Assembly (NCBI GenBank): GCA_023362775.1 | Contig: JALMGJ010000012.1 | Coordinates: forward strand, 23,653,001-23,717,000 | Direction: 5' to 3' | Length of the DNA: 64,000 bases | From: Charina bottae | Lineage: Eukaryota > Chordata > Lepidosauria > Squamata > Charinaidae | Shown: piece by piece, positions 1-10,972 of the stretch | Layout: each line of letters begins with the position of its first letter | Position numbering within the stretch: position 1 is the first letter of the stretch | Notes under the pieces: generated by a model | What the model saw: the letters and a program-made list of their open reading frames with translations, nothing else | Database searches by the model: none | Told to the model about the DNA's origin: nothing | Position numbers and translations under genes: made by a program

Positions 1-1486
1 CTTTCAATAAATAAAGAAATAGAAGTGGGAAATGGCACAATGCAAAGTCCCAGCTTCTGGTACTCTTCCCCCCCCCATAAAATGCTTCTGCCCCCCCCCC
101 AATATTTTTAGGAAAATGGCAAGGGGCTGCAGATGAGCATTTTTTTTGGAAATATGCCATGATGCAGATAAGATATGGCTAAACTGGAGAATGATTTTTT
201 TCCCTTGCAGGGGAAAGCTTCTTGACTATCTATGTGATTTCTCTTCTCCCCCAACCAACAAGTTGTGTTTTGTGAGATAGGGGCAATATATTCACAGAGG
301 AGGGAATCCATCTGTGAAGTCAGATCACCTGTTTCTGGAGAAGGTTTTGCATCACTGATAGCTTCCAGAGAAATCGCCGTTGCTGAATGAGAGCTAACCA
401 GAGGAGGTTGGTGGGTTGCTCAGGCTTAAACTAAGGCAATGGCTTCTTATTTTTCTGTCAATGTTAAAAAACCCAGCAAGCTTGCACTAACTTCATTATT
501 ACTGCCAATTTCTGAACAGTCTGAGTTTAAGTTTTATTTTCAAATTTCATGGTTATTTGGACTGATTTCCCCCTTTAGAGACATGTATGTATACTGTTTG
601 TGTGTGTTCATGCATCCTGGCTGCCCAGGAACAGATATTTAGATATTTTATGCTTTGCTCAGCTTCATTTCTATTGCAATTCCTCCATAATGCCATAGGG
701 TGATTTGCTTCTTAAATCATGGAAAAGGAAAGATATGGATCCTTTGTACAGAGGTATTTGCAGGATCCAGTACTTCTGTTAACATGATTAAACAACATCA
801 CACCATTGCAATGCAAGCCATGCCCCTTTTGTGCATGTGTGTGGCATCATGATGTGTGTACAAAAGTGATGGAAGTTGTGTCACACTGGCATGATTCTGC
901 TTTAAGCATTTGCCCTCCTCCTTGAATTCCCTTGCAAATGTCTCTGCCTTGTGTCTTTCACATAGAAAAAGCCAATGTGGTAGGATCCTATCATCATTCT
1001 CCACTATCTCTAGTCTTCCATGCATCCTGAAGCCACCTGAAGGTCAATTGGATGGAAGTGGGTCTACAGTATATAAAGAAAAAAGTATTACATTTTAGGT
1101 AGAAGTGGCTGGTAAAGTGGCATTGTTCCATCCATAATACCCAACATTGGTGCACTCAATTTTTTGTAACTTGGTGTGAATTCCAAAGATGTCCTGCTAA
1201 GACAGTCTGAACTGAGAAGTTGACAAAGTGGTGCGTTAGGCATCTATTGACCAGAATCTGTGTAGTCACAGGACATTTTCCACTGGTTGGTAGTCCTTTG
1301 GGTTCAAAGAAGACACACTGTTGTGCAGTTCTGTGGACACACAGGTGGCTCTGCAGTCCCAGTCTGGAAGTTCAGAGTCTAGCACAATGGGGTCACTGGA
1401 AGTCCATTGTTGTAGAAACTGTGGGTGTTATTGTCAGGATGCCATCCTGCCATTCTGCCTTAGATAGATGGGATTTGTAGTAATTA
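1..1486. other. No gene recognised
   Basis: This is AT-rich non-coding DNA with short C-runs near 70 and 95. The only open frames are below 90 codons and resemble no protein family I recognise. I see no splice-bounded exon or RNA gene. Confidence 0.5.
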
Positions 1487-2245
1487 TTTTATTTTATTTA
1501 TTTATTTATAATTCGACTTGTATTTACCGCACCATCTCCCCGCAAGGGAACTCTGGGCGGTTTACAAAAAATCGAGAGTTAAAATTCAACAATTAAAACA
1601 ACGTATATAAATACGTTGTTAATGCGAGGCCTGTAGTAATTAGCCAGAGGTCTTGCCAGACCGTTAAGCAACCGTTAGAGGTAAGAATGGCATGCAGGCG
1701 AGAGGAACCAGGGCTCCAAGGCCATCTATCTGGAAACATCAAAGGCTGGCAGTGTAAAGTTATGGGAAGTAAGTCAGGAGGGGAGGGGTGGATGCGGGAT
1801 GCTTGAGAGTCTGGCAGGCTTTAAAAATATGTTTGCGCGTGAAAATGATTAGTCTGCTCGAATCTGCTCGAATCTGCTCGATTCTATTCACTTGTATTAA
1901 TAAATGAACTTTTTCATATCCTACCATGGCTTGTGCTAAAGGTTTCTAAGTTAATATCAAAGGAGTGAGTCATCAGAGTTATTCTGTGAGGGTCCCTCAG
2001 ATATTCAGGCCTTAAGGACAGCACCAACACCTCAAATTGTGCCCAATAGGCAAAGAACAATAAAAAAAGCTCTTTTTCTGCATCCACAGGCTAGCAGCCA
2101 ACCTTACAGTTTTGCACTAGCTGCTTTCTGGACACTTTTCAAGGATACTCTCCGATAAATCATGCTGCAGTAGTTAAGACAGGATGTAATTAAGGCATGC
2201 ATAGCTGGTGCTGACTGGGTTAGGATCACAGCTGGTACCCAGTCC
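1487..2245 (-). mobile_element. L2-type LINE 3' end, fragmented
   Basis: On the plus strand the block opens with an ATTT-rich run, then an antisense copy of the L2 3' end (motif ctctgggcggttta near 1552). From about 1988 it continues with the antisense of the segment found upstream of the 3' UTR in the other L2 copies here (ggtccctcag ... caacacctcaaattg). Between about 1617 and 1985 lies unrelated sequence with a TATA-like taaaaatatg (about 1821), a three-copy 10-bp repeat tctgctcgaa (about 1855) and aataaatg (about 1898), so an LTR-like insertion is possible. I could not define its ends or a duplication. Confidence 0.55.
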
Positions 2246-2399
2246 ACATACGTGAATCCTGAGGCAGCTGAAGATCAAAAAGCAAACATTTAGATTGTGC
2301 GGAACTATGCCCATTGCAGTCTTCATTTCAGTTCCCAGCTTAATTTTCACCTTACCAGTGTCTGGTCTGGATGTAATTTCATTTTTCCCCATTTTATCA

Positions 2400-3213
2400 A
2401 AAGTAGACAAACTGGAAGAAACATTAACAATCTCAGATATGCAGATGATAACACTTTGATGGCTGAAAGCGAGGAGGAGTTGAGGAGCCTTATGATGAAG
2501 GTGAAAGAAGAAAGTGCAAAAGTTGGGTTGCAGTTAAACCTCAAAAAAACCAAGATTATGGCAACCAGCTTGATTGATAACTGGCAAACAGAGGGAGAAA
2601 AAGTGGAGGCAGTGACAGACTTTGTATTTCTAGGCGCAAAGATTACTGCAGATGCTGACTGCAGCCAGGAAATCAGAAGACGTCTACTTCTTGGGAGGAG
2701 AGCAATGGCAAATCTCGATAAAATAGTTAAGAGCAGAGACATCACACTGACAACAAAGGTCCGCATAGTTAAAGCAATGGTATTCCCTGTAGTAACCTAT
2801 GGCTGCGAGAGCTGGACCATAAGGAAGGCTGAGCGAAGGAAGATAGATGCTTTTGAATTGTGGTGTTTGAGGAAAATTCTGAGACTGCCTTGGACTGCAA
2901 GAAGATCAAACCAGTCCATATTCCAGGAAATAAAGCCAGACTGCTCACTTGAGGGAATGATATCAAAGGCAAAACTGAAGTATTTGGCCACATAATGAGA
3001 AGACAGGATACCCTGGAGAAGATGCTGATGCTAGGGAAAGTGGAAGGCAAAAGGAAGAGGGGCCAACCAAGGGCAAGATGGATGGATGATATTCTGGAGG
3101 TGACAGACTCAACCACAGGGGAGCTGGGGATGGTGACGGCCGACAGGAAGCTCTGGCGGGGGTTGGTCCATGAAGCTACGAAGAGTCGGAAGTGACTGAA
3201 CGAATAAACAACA
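2400..3213 (+). pseudogene. BovB-type RTE LINE, RT C-terminus and 3' end
   Basis: A 5'-truncated copy of the BovB/RTE reverse transcriptase. It begins near the YADD box (LRYADDNTLMAESEEEL, about 2436) and runs through the conserved thumb and C-terminal region (FPVVTYGCESWTIRKAERR; FELWCLRKILRLPWTARRSN). One base is missing near 2984 where the other BovB copies read KYFGHIMRR, so the frame breaks at the stop near 2995 and resumes for the last 66 codons to about 3195. It ends at the usual gtgactgaacgaataaacaa tail. Inactive: no endonuclease, most of RT absent. Confidence 0.88.
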
Positions 3214-3434
3214 AATATTTTCTACTCATAATAATAAAAAAGACAAGCAGAAGCTTGAGAAATTAGAACTGGGGCATGGCTCTCCTTAAATGGACCTCTT
3301 GACTGAAGAAACAGCTGTTGAATCCAGCATTTGACTTGCTTGTATCTCTCCTAGATGAAGAACCGTTCATGGTCTCCCTTAGCATATGATGCCTGTTTTC
3401 ATTTTTGCAGGCTGGTTCACGTAGGTGCTTACAG

Positions 3435-3743
3435 CAGGGTTTCTCAACCAGGGTTCTGTGGCACCCTATGGTTCTGTGAGAGGTCACTAGGGGTTCCCTG
3501 GGAGATCAAAATGTACTTAAATAATTATTTCAAATTCGGGCAATTTCACATTAAAGAGGTAAGTTTCATTATTTTTAGTTTAAGAACAGTGTTAATGCAC
3601 ATATACAGGCCTACCCATGAAACGAATATAATAAATGTGTAACTTCTGGCCTATAGTATGTTTGAACCTGAATGGGCAGGGGTTCCCGAGGCCTGAAAAA
3701 TATTTCAAGGGTTCCTCCAGGGTCAAAAGGTTGAGAATGACTG
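3435..3743. mobile_element. hAT-type MITE, 309 bp, perfect 8-bp TSD
   Basis: It opens with CAGGGTTTCTCAACCAGGG and closes with an imperfect inverted copy (ggttgagaatgactg). It is flanked by identical 8-bp duplications gcttacag at 3427-3434 and 3744-3751. A CAG start, a CTG end and an 8-bp duplication are the hallmarks of hAT DNA transposons. There is no transposase ORF, so it is a non-autonomous copy. Confidence 0.85.
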
Positions 3744-3928
3744 GCTTACAGTATCTACATTTATGATTGAGGAGCCCTGAGCAAATAAGCCAAAACTACT
3801 ATTTATTTGTCTTTACTAAGAATCAGGTTTGGGATAATCATCTATCAAGATATATACCCATGCAAGAATTCACCTATAGTCTTGTATGTCTAATATGTAT
3901 GGGTAGATACAGCTAGTACTGCATATTG

Positions 3929-4255
3929 ATGGGGCGCGATGGCTCAGTGGTTAAGACGCCAGGCTTGTCGATCAGAAGGTCAGCGGTTCGGGACCCTAGC
4001 CCCGTGTGACAGAGTGAGCTCCTGAACTCGCCCAAGGTCTTGCCAACCTAGCAATTCGAAAGCATGCAAATGCAAGTAGATAAATAGGTACCACTTCAGT
4101 GGGATGGTAACAGCATTCCGCACGCATCATGCTGGACACATGACCGCGGAAGCGTCTTCTGACAACGCTGGCTCTTCGGCTAACAAACGGAGATGAGCAC
4201 TGCCCCCTAGAGTTGGACACGACTGTGCAGGGGAAAACCTTTACCTTTACCTTAC
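3929..4255 (+). mobile_element. tRNA-derived SINE, family A
   Basis: The tRNA-like head (gcgatggctcagtggttaag as A box, then a degenerate B box near 3985) is followed by a long unrelated body and a tail that ends in TTTACC repeats. The tail contains gagttggacacgact, which resembles the BovB 3' end gagtcggaagtgact. A 12-bp duplication tactgcatattg is at 3917-3928 and 4256-4267. This is the best-defined + strand copy of a family with at least seven members in the window; it fits the Sauria-type, BovB-mobilised SINE group. Confidence 0.85.
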
Positions 4256-4792
4256 TACTGCATATTGGGTCAAGTGTGGTAATATATTATTGAATGAAAA
4301 TTTAACACTGATGAAGGGCCAGCATTTTCCTTTATAGAACCATGGTATCCTAACACCATATTTTCCCTCATTGCTAACTGAATTAAACATAAAATGGCAA
4401 GCTAACTCATTAGTTCTCTATTCCAGACAGTCCTGAAAGTCCTTGTACAATAAAAATGAAGCTTCAAGTTCCAGCATTTTGCTAATGACCTTGTGCTAAA
4501 AAATATTATTTGGCACCCAGGTTTGACTTCTGAAGGCACTCAATTATAAAATATATTGCATGTAAGTGATATATTACTTGAAATTTACATTTCAATTAAC
4601 AAAAGCATGACTCTGCGTTTATTATTTTTAAACAGGTAATTAAGGTAGGCATTAAAATAATTAAGTGTTTGTCAGAAGTCTACAAAAACCAAGAATAACA
4701 ACATTTTTTTCCTTTACCATCTGAGATTTTGGTCTGGTTTCCAGATAGTTCCTTGAAGTGGCATCAACTTTTAAATTGTTTATATCAGAATT

Positions 4793-4912
4793 GGGGAGCT
4801 ATAGCCCTCTGGATGTTGCTGAACTAAAATTCCCAGCATCCCTCATTGTTGGCCATAATGGTTGGACTTGCTGGCACATAGCATTAGCTGGAGCACCACA
4901 GTTTCTCAAATT
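4793..4912. mobile_element. Old MITE fragment
   Basis: The sequence (gggagctatagccctctggatgttgctgaac ... cccagcatccc) is the type of short non-autonomous DNA element common in amniotes. A relative lies at 6062-6180. Ends and duplication are no longer clear. Confidence 0.4.
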
Positions 4913-5073
4913 CGGATCCTTATATTGAAAACTTCAGGATAGGTTCCTGGAATTATATCACTCAGATTTAGGATGTACATTTTTAACCTGGCAAATTAAT
5001 GGGTAGTCCAGCAAGTAACTGCATCAGTGGACAACACTTAAAAGATCTAGTCCCATGAGGACACCTCCTAGAT

Positions 5074-5173
5074 CAGTGTTTCTCAACCTTGGCAGCTTTC
5101 AGATGGATGGACTTCAAGAATTCTGGGAGTTGACATCCATCCATCTTAAAGGTGCCAAGATTGAGAAACACTG
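5074..5173. mobile_element. 100-bp hAT-type mini-palindrome with perfect 8-bp TSD
   Basis: It starts cagtgtttctcaaccttgg and ends with the near-complement ccaagattgagaaacactg. Identical duplications tcctagat are at 5066-5073 and 5174-5181. The whole element folds on itself. A relative is at 21279-21385. Confidence 0.88.
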
Positions 5174-5212
5174 TCCTAGATATTCCTTCTGATGTACTAT
5201 GAACTTCAGAAT

Positions 5213-5425
5213 GTTGTTGTTTATTCGTTCAGTCGCTTCCAACTCTTCGTGATTTCATGGAGCAGCCCACGCCAGAGCTTCCTGTCAGCCGTCACCATCC
5301 CCAGCTCCCCCACGGTCGAGTCCGTCACCTCCAGAATATCATCCATCCATCTTGCCCTTGGTCGGCCCCTCTTCCTTTTGCCTTCCACTTTCCTTAGCAT
5401 CAGCATCTTCTCCAGGGTATCCTGT
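5213..5425 (-). mobile_element. BovB LINE 3' fragment
   Basis: Antisense of the last 60 or so BovB codons (MLMLRKVEGKRKRGRPRARW ... LLHEITKSWKRLNE) and its 3' tail. A 9-bp duplication cttcagaat is at 5204-5212 and 5426-5434, so this is a heavily 5'-truncated insertion with both ends visible. Confidence 0.82.
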
Positions 5426-5624
5426 CTTCAGAATATGGCTCTTAAATAAGTGTGCTGTCTCATATTCTTTCAACCAGAAATGGAATCGGGGATCTTCTGT
5501 ATTCAAAGCATATGTCCTGCCATTGAGCTGTTATGTTTTTAAAGCTCTCTTCAAACTCTTGTGATAAAGAAATTGTTTCCATTAAAATTCAGATCCCATT
5601 TACCAAGTATGTAATTCCTTTTAT

Positions 5625-5725
5625 AGGAAGGAGGCAATGGCACACCACTTCTGAAAAACCTTGCCAAGAAAACTGCAGGGACTTGTCCAGGCAGTCTCCA
5701 AGAATCAGACATGATTGAATGGATA
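5625..5725 (+). mobile_element. SINE 3' part (Sauria-like)
   Basis: The stretch gaggcaatggcacaccacttctga ... ccttgccaagaaaactgcagggacttgtccaggcagt is the distal body of a widespread squamate tRNA-derived SINE. No head or clear duplication is seen. Confidence 0.5.
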
Positions 5726-5878
5726 AAAAAAAAATCCTTTTATCAGATTCAAAGTTTGATCTTCCTTGGGGAATTTCTGCAAGATCTTTGAGCTAAAATG
5801 TTGGCATTCTTTGATACATATATGCTGCCCAGAGTCACTTGTTTGTGAGATGGCTGGCTATATAAATTTGAAAAATAA

Positions 5879-5879
5879 A

Positions 5880-5929
<50 letters not shown>
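5879..5929. repeat. (AAGT)n microsatellite
   Basis: About 12 copies of AAGT directly follow a LINE-tail-like sequence (gcccagagtcacttgtttgtgagatggctggctatataaat, from about 5825), so this is probably an expanded L2 tail. Confidence 0.9.
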
Positions 5930-6061
5930 GAGGAGAAGCTTTTAACACTGTTTTTGGACTTGGACTTCTTTTTACATTATTCCTCAGTCAGTACCAGACT
6001 CCCTGTGTAAACCAACTTAACAATCATGGGATGAGAGAATAATTCTCAGTAGATGAGAACT

Positions 6062-6180
6062 TGTGGCCTCCAAATGTTCTCAAACTACAACTTCCAAATC
6101 CTTCACCACTGCGGAAGTTGGTTGGAACATTTGAGTGTTGTAGTTCAGCAACATCTGAAGGACCACAAGTACTCCATCTC
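6062..6180. mobile_element. Old palindromic MITE fragment
   Basis: The left part (gtggcctccaaatgttctcaaactacaac) and right part (gttgtagttcagcaacatctgaaggaccac) are imperfect inverted complements around a short centre. It is the same family as 4793-4912. Confidence 0.45.
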
Positions 6181-6378
6181 TGATTATAATTTGGTAACTG
6201 ATTAAGAATAAGACTTGTAATGGAAAAGTATAAATACAGTACCTGTCTCCTAAGAATAAACTACCAGTGAGCAGATAAATGAGCAGTGATGATAAAAAAT
6301 ATCAAGCATAGTAATAACAAAAATATAGTGTGGAAAGCTCACTGTAAGATGCAGATCTATAAAGGGATGCCTTTATGG

Positions 6379-6856
6379 CAGAGCTTTCCAAACTGTGTGT
6401 TGCGACACATTAGTGTGTTGGCTGCAGTGTCTGGGTGTGTTGCAGCTGCTGCTGCCTCCGAGCCCTGCCAGGATTCCGCGCAGGTCCTAGTGCCTGCCTT
6501 GTGCCTTGCTGCCTCCAAACCTGCCCTGCCAGGATTCCGCGCAGGTCCTAGTGCCTGCCTTGTGCCTTGCTGCCTCCAAACCTGCCCTGCCAGGATTCCG
6601 CGCAGGTCCTAATGCCTGCCTTGTGCCTTGCTGCCTCCAAACCTGCCCTGCCAGGATTCTGCGCAGGTCCTAGTGCCTGCCTTGTGCCTTGCTGCCTCCA
6701 AACCTGCCCTGCCAGGATTCTGTACAGGTCCTAGTGCCTGCCTTGTGCCCTGCTGTAAGAGTGTGTCACGAAATGATGCCCTGCTGTAAGAGTGTGTCAT
6801 GAAATGATACATGTCTAAAAAGTGTGTCACCAACATGAAACGTTTGGAAAGCTCTG
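6379..6856 (+). mobile_element. hAT-type MITE carrying a 61-bp minisatellite
   Basis: The terminal inverted repeats are cagagctttccaaact and agtttggaaagctctg-like (cgtttggaaagctctg). Perfect 8-bp duplications ctttatgg flank it at 6371-6378 and 6857-6864. No transposase. The interior holds five tandem units of about 61 bp. A related copy in opposite orientation at 38133-38391 holds only about two partial units, so the array expands or contracts between copies. Short ORFs across it are artefacts of the repeat. Confidence 0.92.
6470..6755. repeat. 61-bp minisatellite, about 4.7 copies, inside a MITE
   Basis: Units start at aggattc in positions 6470, 6531, 6592, 6653 and 6714, an exact period of 61. 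They carry only single-base changes (for example ccgcgcagg versus ctgtacagg in the last unit). The array is GC-rich compared with its surroundings. Confidence 0.95.
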
Positions 6857-6864
6857 CTTTATGG

Positions 6865-7920
6865 GGTGGGAAGTAATGCACAAAAAACCTTCCTAATTTC
6901 ACACCAGCTTCTCAGGAGATGGCAATCAACCAGTAAAGAGAGCTTGATGGTGGTGAATACTCAGTGAAAATATAAAAACATTGAAAAACCTGTTGAAAAT
7001 TAAACTAACAAAATCAGAATGCTTTCAGAGTAATCTATGGTATATATATTTGAAATACTGTGTGAAGCTCCAATCACTCCGCTTCCAAAAGGATATTTAG
7101 AACAGAAAAACAATTTCCCTGTGAGAAAGGGCTACATTGGTGAGGGATCCATGATTTAGAAAAGGGATGTGGAAGTTACAAGTCCAGAAGTTTTCAGAAC
7201 ATCAATTATGAGTATAAGATAGCTAAGGTCCTTATCTATAGTTTGTGAGATACCAGCCAAATCAACTCGCTTGAGATAATCAATGGCAACTCCATTTTAG
7301 GATAACTGGTTACCTAAGGGAACTGGTTTGTCATACTGTAGGAAACACTAAAATCTGATCCAGCAAACCTAGTTACACAGGTTTCTAATTCTGAATATGG
7401 CAATGTTATATCATTATCAACTTTTTTCATCTTACACATATCATTTTTATTATGGTGGCCAAAGACCTCAAGGATGGCAATGTACTGTAATGACATCCAT
7501 GAAACCAAAGGGGAAGAACTGGGGTTTGTTTTTCAGGATTTGGGAAGAGTTTTAGAAGGAACCTACTTTTTCAAGTGGCTTAAGCCTATAGGAAATTTAA
7601 TGCATTTCTTTTAAGTTCCTGCTGACATTGGGAAGCTTGTATGGCTAAAAAACAAAACAAAATAGTGGGCTAGTCCCAATGTGCTATGGGATGTCCATCC
7701 CTAGCTATGTGGACAACTGCAGTGCAGGGAGTTTCCAGTATTAAATTAAAAAAAAGAGATTGCCATTATCTGGTCTCATCCAAGGGCTAAAATGGAAGAG
7801 GTGCTAATGAGCCTAAAATCAGTGAACTTTAAAGCGTACAACATAGAGGTTCGTTGTGCAAAATGTTGAAGCCATGCTTCACTTCATGGAAAAGCTGTAC
7901 ACAGTGTCCCTTTGAAGTTA
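6865..7920. other. No gene recognised
   Basis: AT-rich DNA with no ORF over 65 codons, no RNA gene and no clear repeat. Confidence 0.45.
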
Positions 7921-7924
7921 CTTA

Positions 7925-8560
7925 CTTGTTTATTTATTTATTTTTATTTATTTATCACATTTATATCCTGCCCATCTCCCTCACAAGGAGGGATCCTGGG
8001 CGGTTCACAATAAAAAGTTTAAAATCAATAAAAAACCATAAATAACACTAAGAATCAGTAAAAATACCTAGTTACAGTCCAATCCAAGCAATGGTAGATC
8101 TTTCTTATCCCATGGGCCGGTAAGGCTGGTCAAGGCAGATCTAAGAGACCAGCCAACCCCAAGACTGGCTGTTCCCCTCCCCTCCCCAAGCATGGTGGCA
8201 AAACCAGGTCTTTAGGTTTTTTCTAAAGTCCAGGAGAGAGGGGGCCGATCTTATTTCAGGGGGAAGAATATTCCAGAAGGCGGGGGCTACTGCAGAGAAG
8301 GCACGCCTCCTGGACCCCGTCAGATGGAACTCTCTTACAGATGGGGCTCGTAGCATGCCCTCTCTGCATGACCGGGTGGGATGGGCTGATGTGACAGGGA
8401 TGAGACAGTCCCTCAGGTAACCTGGTCCCATGCCATGTAGGGCTTTAAAGGTGATAACCAACACCTTGAATTGAATCCGGAAGCAAACTGGCACCCAATG
8501 CAGCTCGCGGAGCAAAGGTGTTATGTGTGCTGATCTTGAGGCACCTAAAATCGCCTGCAC
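7925..8560 (-). pseudogene. L2-type LINE, C-terminal ORF and 3' UTR
   Basis: Antisense copy. The (ATTT)-rich tail and ctgcccatctccctcacaag near 7967 are the 3' UTR end. A 139-codon frame (8141-8560) encodes the family-specific C-terminal domain (HITPLLRELHWVPVCF; KALHGMGPGYLRDCLIP; ending SWGWLVS). It is 5'-truncated just upstream of MQAILGASRSAH, so no RT motifs remain. The same domain recurs in the large L2 at 30965-31534. Confidence 0.85.
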
Positions 8561-8563
8561 GAT

Positions 8564-9266
8564 TTACTTCCTGAAGTTGTGTAGCAACTCCCCACTTCTA
8601 AGAGCAGAGCAAAGTTGGTTCACTTTAAATTCTTCCCTGGCATTTTTAATAGCTGGAAGAGGCTTCTGTGCATTGGCAACACATGAACCAAAATCTTTTC
8701 TGGCTAATAGAAGTATTGGCTGAAATTTCATGGAGACATGAAGCCCCTTCTCAAGGAGGATCACGCCATCTTCATCTCAGTGAGGAGGATTATTGTATCT
8801 CTTAAATGCAAATTTTCTTATTGTAATGAGCCCAAGATACTTTGCCTAGTACACATGTTTTGGGTTGGAGACATCATCACCATCCACCAAATTGTTTCCT
8901 TTATACTGCAATTATGGACATAAAAGAATAAATTTGGAACAACCAAAGGATGGTCCCAAAGGTACCTGCAGTTTTGTTTCTAGTGGCTGTTCTTGAGATA
9001 GAGATAATGTACATTCTTGCCTATTGTTCATGTCTCCCTCCCTGCTTTTGCCTGCATAGGGCATATTTTTACCAGCTAACTGTTTTTTATGTTTTCTAAC
9101 ATTTAATAAATAAACACCAAGCTCAAAAACTATAGATAAGGACATTAACTATCTTTTGCTAGCTGAACTGATGGCATGTTTGCTTGCTCTACTCTGGACA
9201 TAAGGATTGAGTGGAATGTGCTAGGTCAAAATAAACTGGAACTTTAGGTAGGAACTTCTCCAAGAT
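8564..9266. other. No gene recognised
   Basis: Ordinary AT-rich sequence. ORFs stay below 80 codons with no recognisable domain. Confidence 0.4.
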
Positions 9267-9274
9267 GATTATAG

Positions 9275-9764
9275 GGGCGCGGTGGCTCAGCGGGTTAAAC
9301 CGCTGAGCCGTTAGTCTGCCGACCATAACGTCGGCAGTTCGAATCAACGTGGCGGGGTGAGCTCCCGTCACTAGCCCCAGCTCTCTGCCAACCCAGAGAT
9401 TCGAAAGCTAAATAGCAAGTAGATAAATGGGTACCACTCATGTGGGGCAATATGCTGGCATCCTGTCGGGGAGTCGCCTCGGAACCGAAGACGAAGACCT
9501 GTAGAAGCCCGTGGATGGCGGCTGAGGACGGCGGCAGAGGTCGACGGATCCCAATTACAACTTCCGGGATGTCAGCAGCCGGCTCAGAAACAAAGGTTCC
9601 TGGGACATGTAGTCCGACCTGCGATTGAAGAGCCGATTCCCTCTCCCCCTCCCTAATCGTGCGGGTAATATATAATATGATGTACTGTATAATGATAATA
9701 TGTATGTACTGATTGTAAGCCGCCTAGAGCCCTCCATTAGGGAGGGGATAGGCGGGGTATAAAT

Positions 9765-9807
<43 letters not shown>

Positions 9808-9811
9808 ATAA
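9275..9811 (+). mobile_element. tRNA-derived SINE, family B, long form
   Basis: The head ggggcgcggtggctcagcgg with B box gcagttcgaatc (about 9332) is followed by a long body. The 3' tail taagccgcctagag ... ggataggcggggtataaat resembles L2 3' UTR ends here (gtgaaccgcccagagt ... gatgggca). It ends in (GATA)n at 9764-9806. The target duplication atgattat is at 9267-9274 and 9812-9819. Other copies: 16565-17138 (minus) and 33272-33785. Confidence 0.82.
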
Positions 9812-10149
9812 ATGATTATTGTCAGAATTCTAGCAGTTTCTGAAAGAACATCACTTTTCCTTCCCAAATCCCCATGGTCTTGTACTCATTCACACAGTTA
9901 ATGTCACCTTAAGTTGGCCATCCTTCTACTGCTGCTTTCATATTACAGTATATACAGACTATCTTATTTCACCTGTTCAGGACATGTGATCCCCAGATAC
10001 CAAAGAAATCACTTATACATTTCCTTAGGTACAGGTTTAACTGCCTAAGGTTGCAGTCTGGTACATAGTTACCTGGAAGGAAAGACCAATGAGTTTTGTA
10101 GAATTTCCTTTGGAATAAAGCATGCATAAGTTTTTATTGCGAAGTCCCA

Positions 10150-10860
10150 ATCCTGTATTGATGGATTATGTGCCATCAAATTGTTTTCAACTCCTAGCGA
10201 CCACATAGATAGATTTTCTCCATGACGATCTATCCCTAACCTGTTCTTTCAAGTCTACCAATGGTGCACTCACTGCCACCATAACTGACTCCATCCACCT
10301 TGCCGCTGGTCATCCTCTTCTTCTCTTTCCTTCTATCTTTCCCAGCATTAGAACCTTTTCCCAAGAGCTAGATCTTTGCATAACCTGTCCAAAGTAAGAT
10401 GATTTGAGACTGGTCATTTGTGCCTTGAGTGAGAACTCTCGGTTGATTTGTTCAATGATCGATCGGTTTGTTTTCTTGGCTGTCCACATGTATTCTCTGG
10501 AGTCTTCTCCCACACCAAAGTTCAAAGGCATCAATACTCTTCTTATACTGGTTCTTTAAAGTCCAACTTTCGCTTCCAAAGAGTGCCACATAGAATACCA
10601 TGGCTTGCACAATTCTAATCTTTGTAGGTTTATACACATCATGGCATTTGAATATCATTTCCAAGGTCTTCATGGCTGCTCTACCGAGTGCTAGTCTGCG
10701 GCATATTTCTTGACTGCTTGTTCCTTTACTGTTGGTGGTTGATCCTAAAAGGCAGAAGCTATCCACCACTTTGATATCTTCATTGTCAGTTCTAAGGCTA
10801 GTTGTTCTACCTGTTGTCATCAATTTGGTCTTATTTATATTTAATTTTAGTCACATTTTT
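10150..10860 (-). pseudogene. RTE-like LINE, diverged (not BovB-like subfamily)
   Basis: Antisense frames 10310-10534 and 10452-10823 overlap out of register and encode the RTE C-terminal region (FCLLGSTTNSKGTSSQEICRRL; SWTLKNQYKKSIDAFELW; YFGQVMQRSSSWEKVLMLGK). It aligns by motif with BovB but is clearly different. The antisense 3' UTR (tatgtgccatcaaattgttttcaactc, from about 10168) matches, inverted, a copy at 22970-23232. Frameshifted and truncated. Confidence 0.78.
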
Positions 10861-10972
10861 TCACTGTGCTTTTTGACTTTTAGTACTAGGGCTTGCAGAT
10901 ACTTTGCATCCCAATCCTGTATACCAAGGATGATTTTTTGTACTAGAAGGAATGCATTGGATGGGATGATTA

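Noticed and set aside
6470..6755. CRISPR-like array
   Set aside because: It is a head-to-tail minisatellite with no unique spacers, inside a eukaryotic MITE.
9275..9350. Functional tRNA gene at SINE heads (also 3929, 33272, 56290)
   Set aside because: A and B boxes are present but cloverleaf pairing is incomplete, and each is attached to a SINE body with target duplications.
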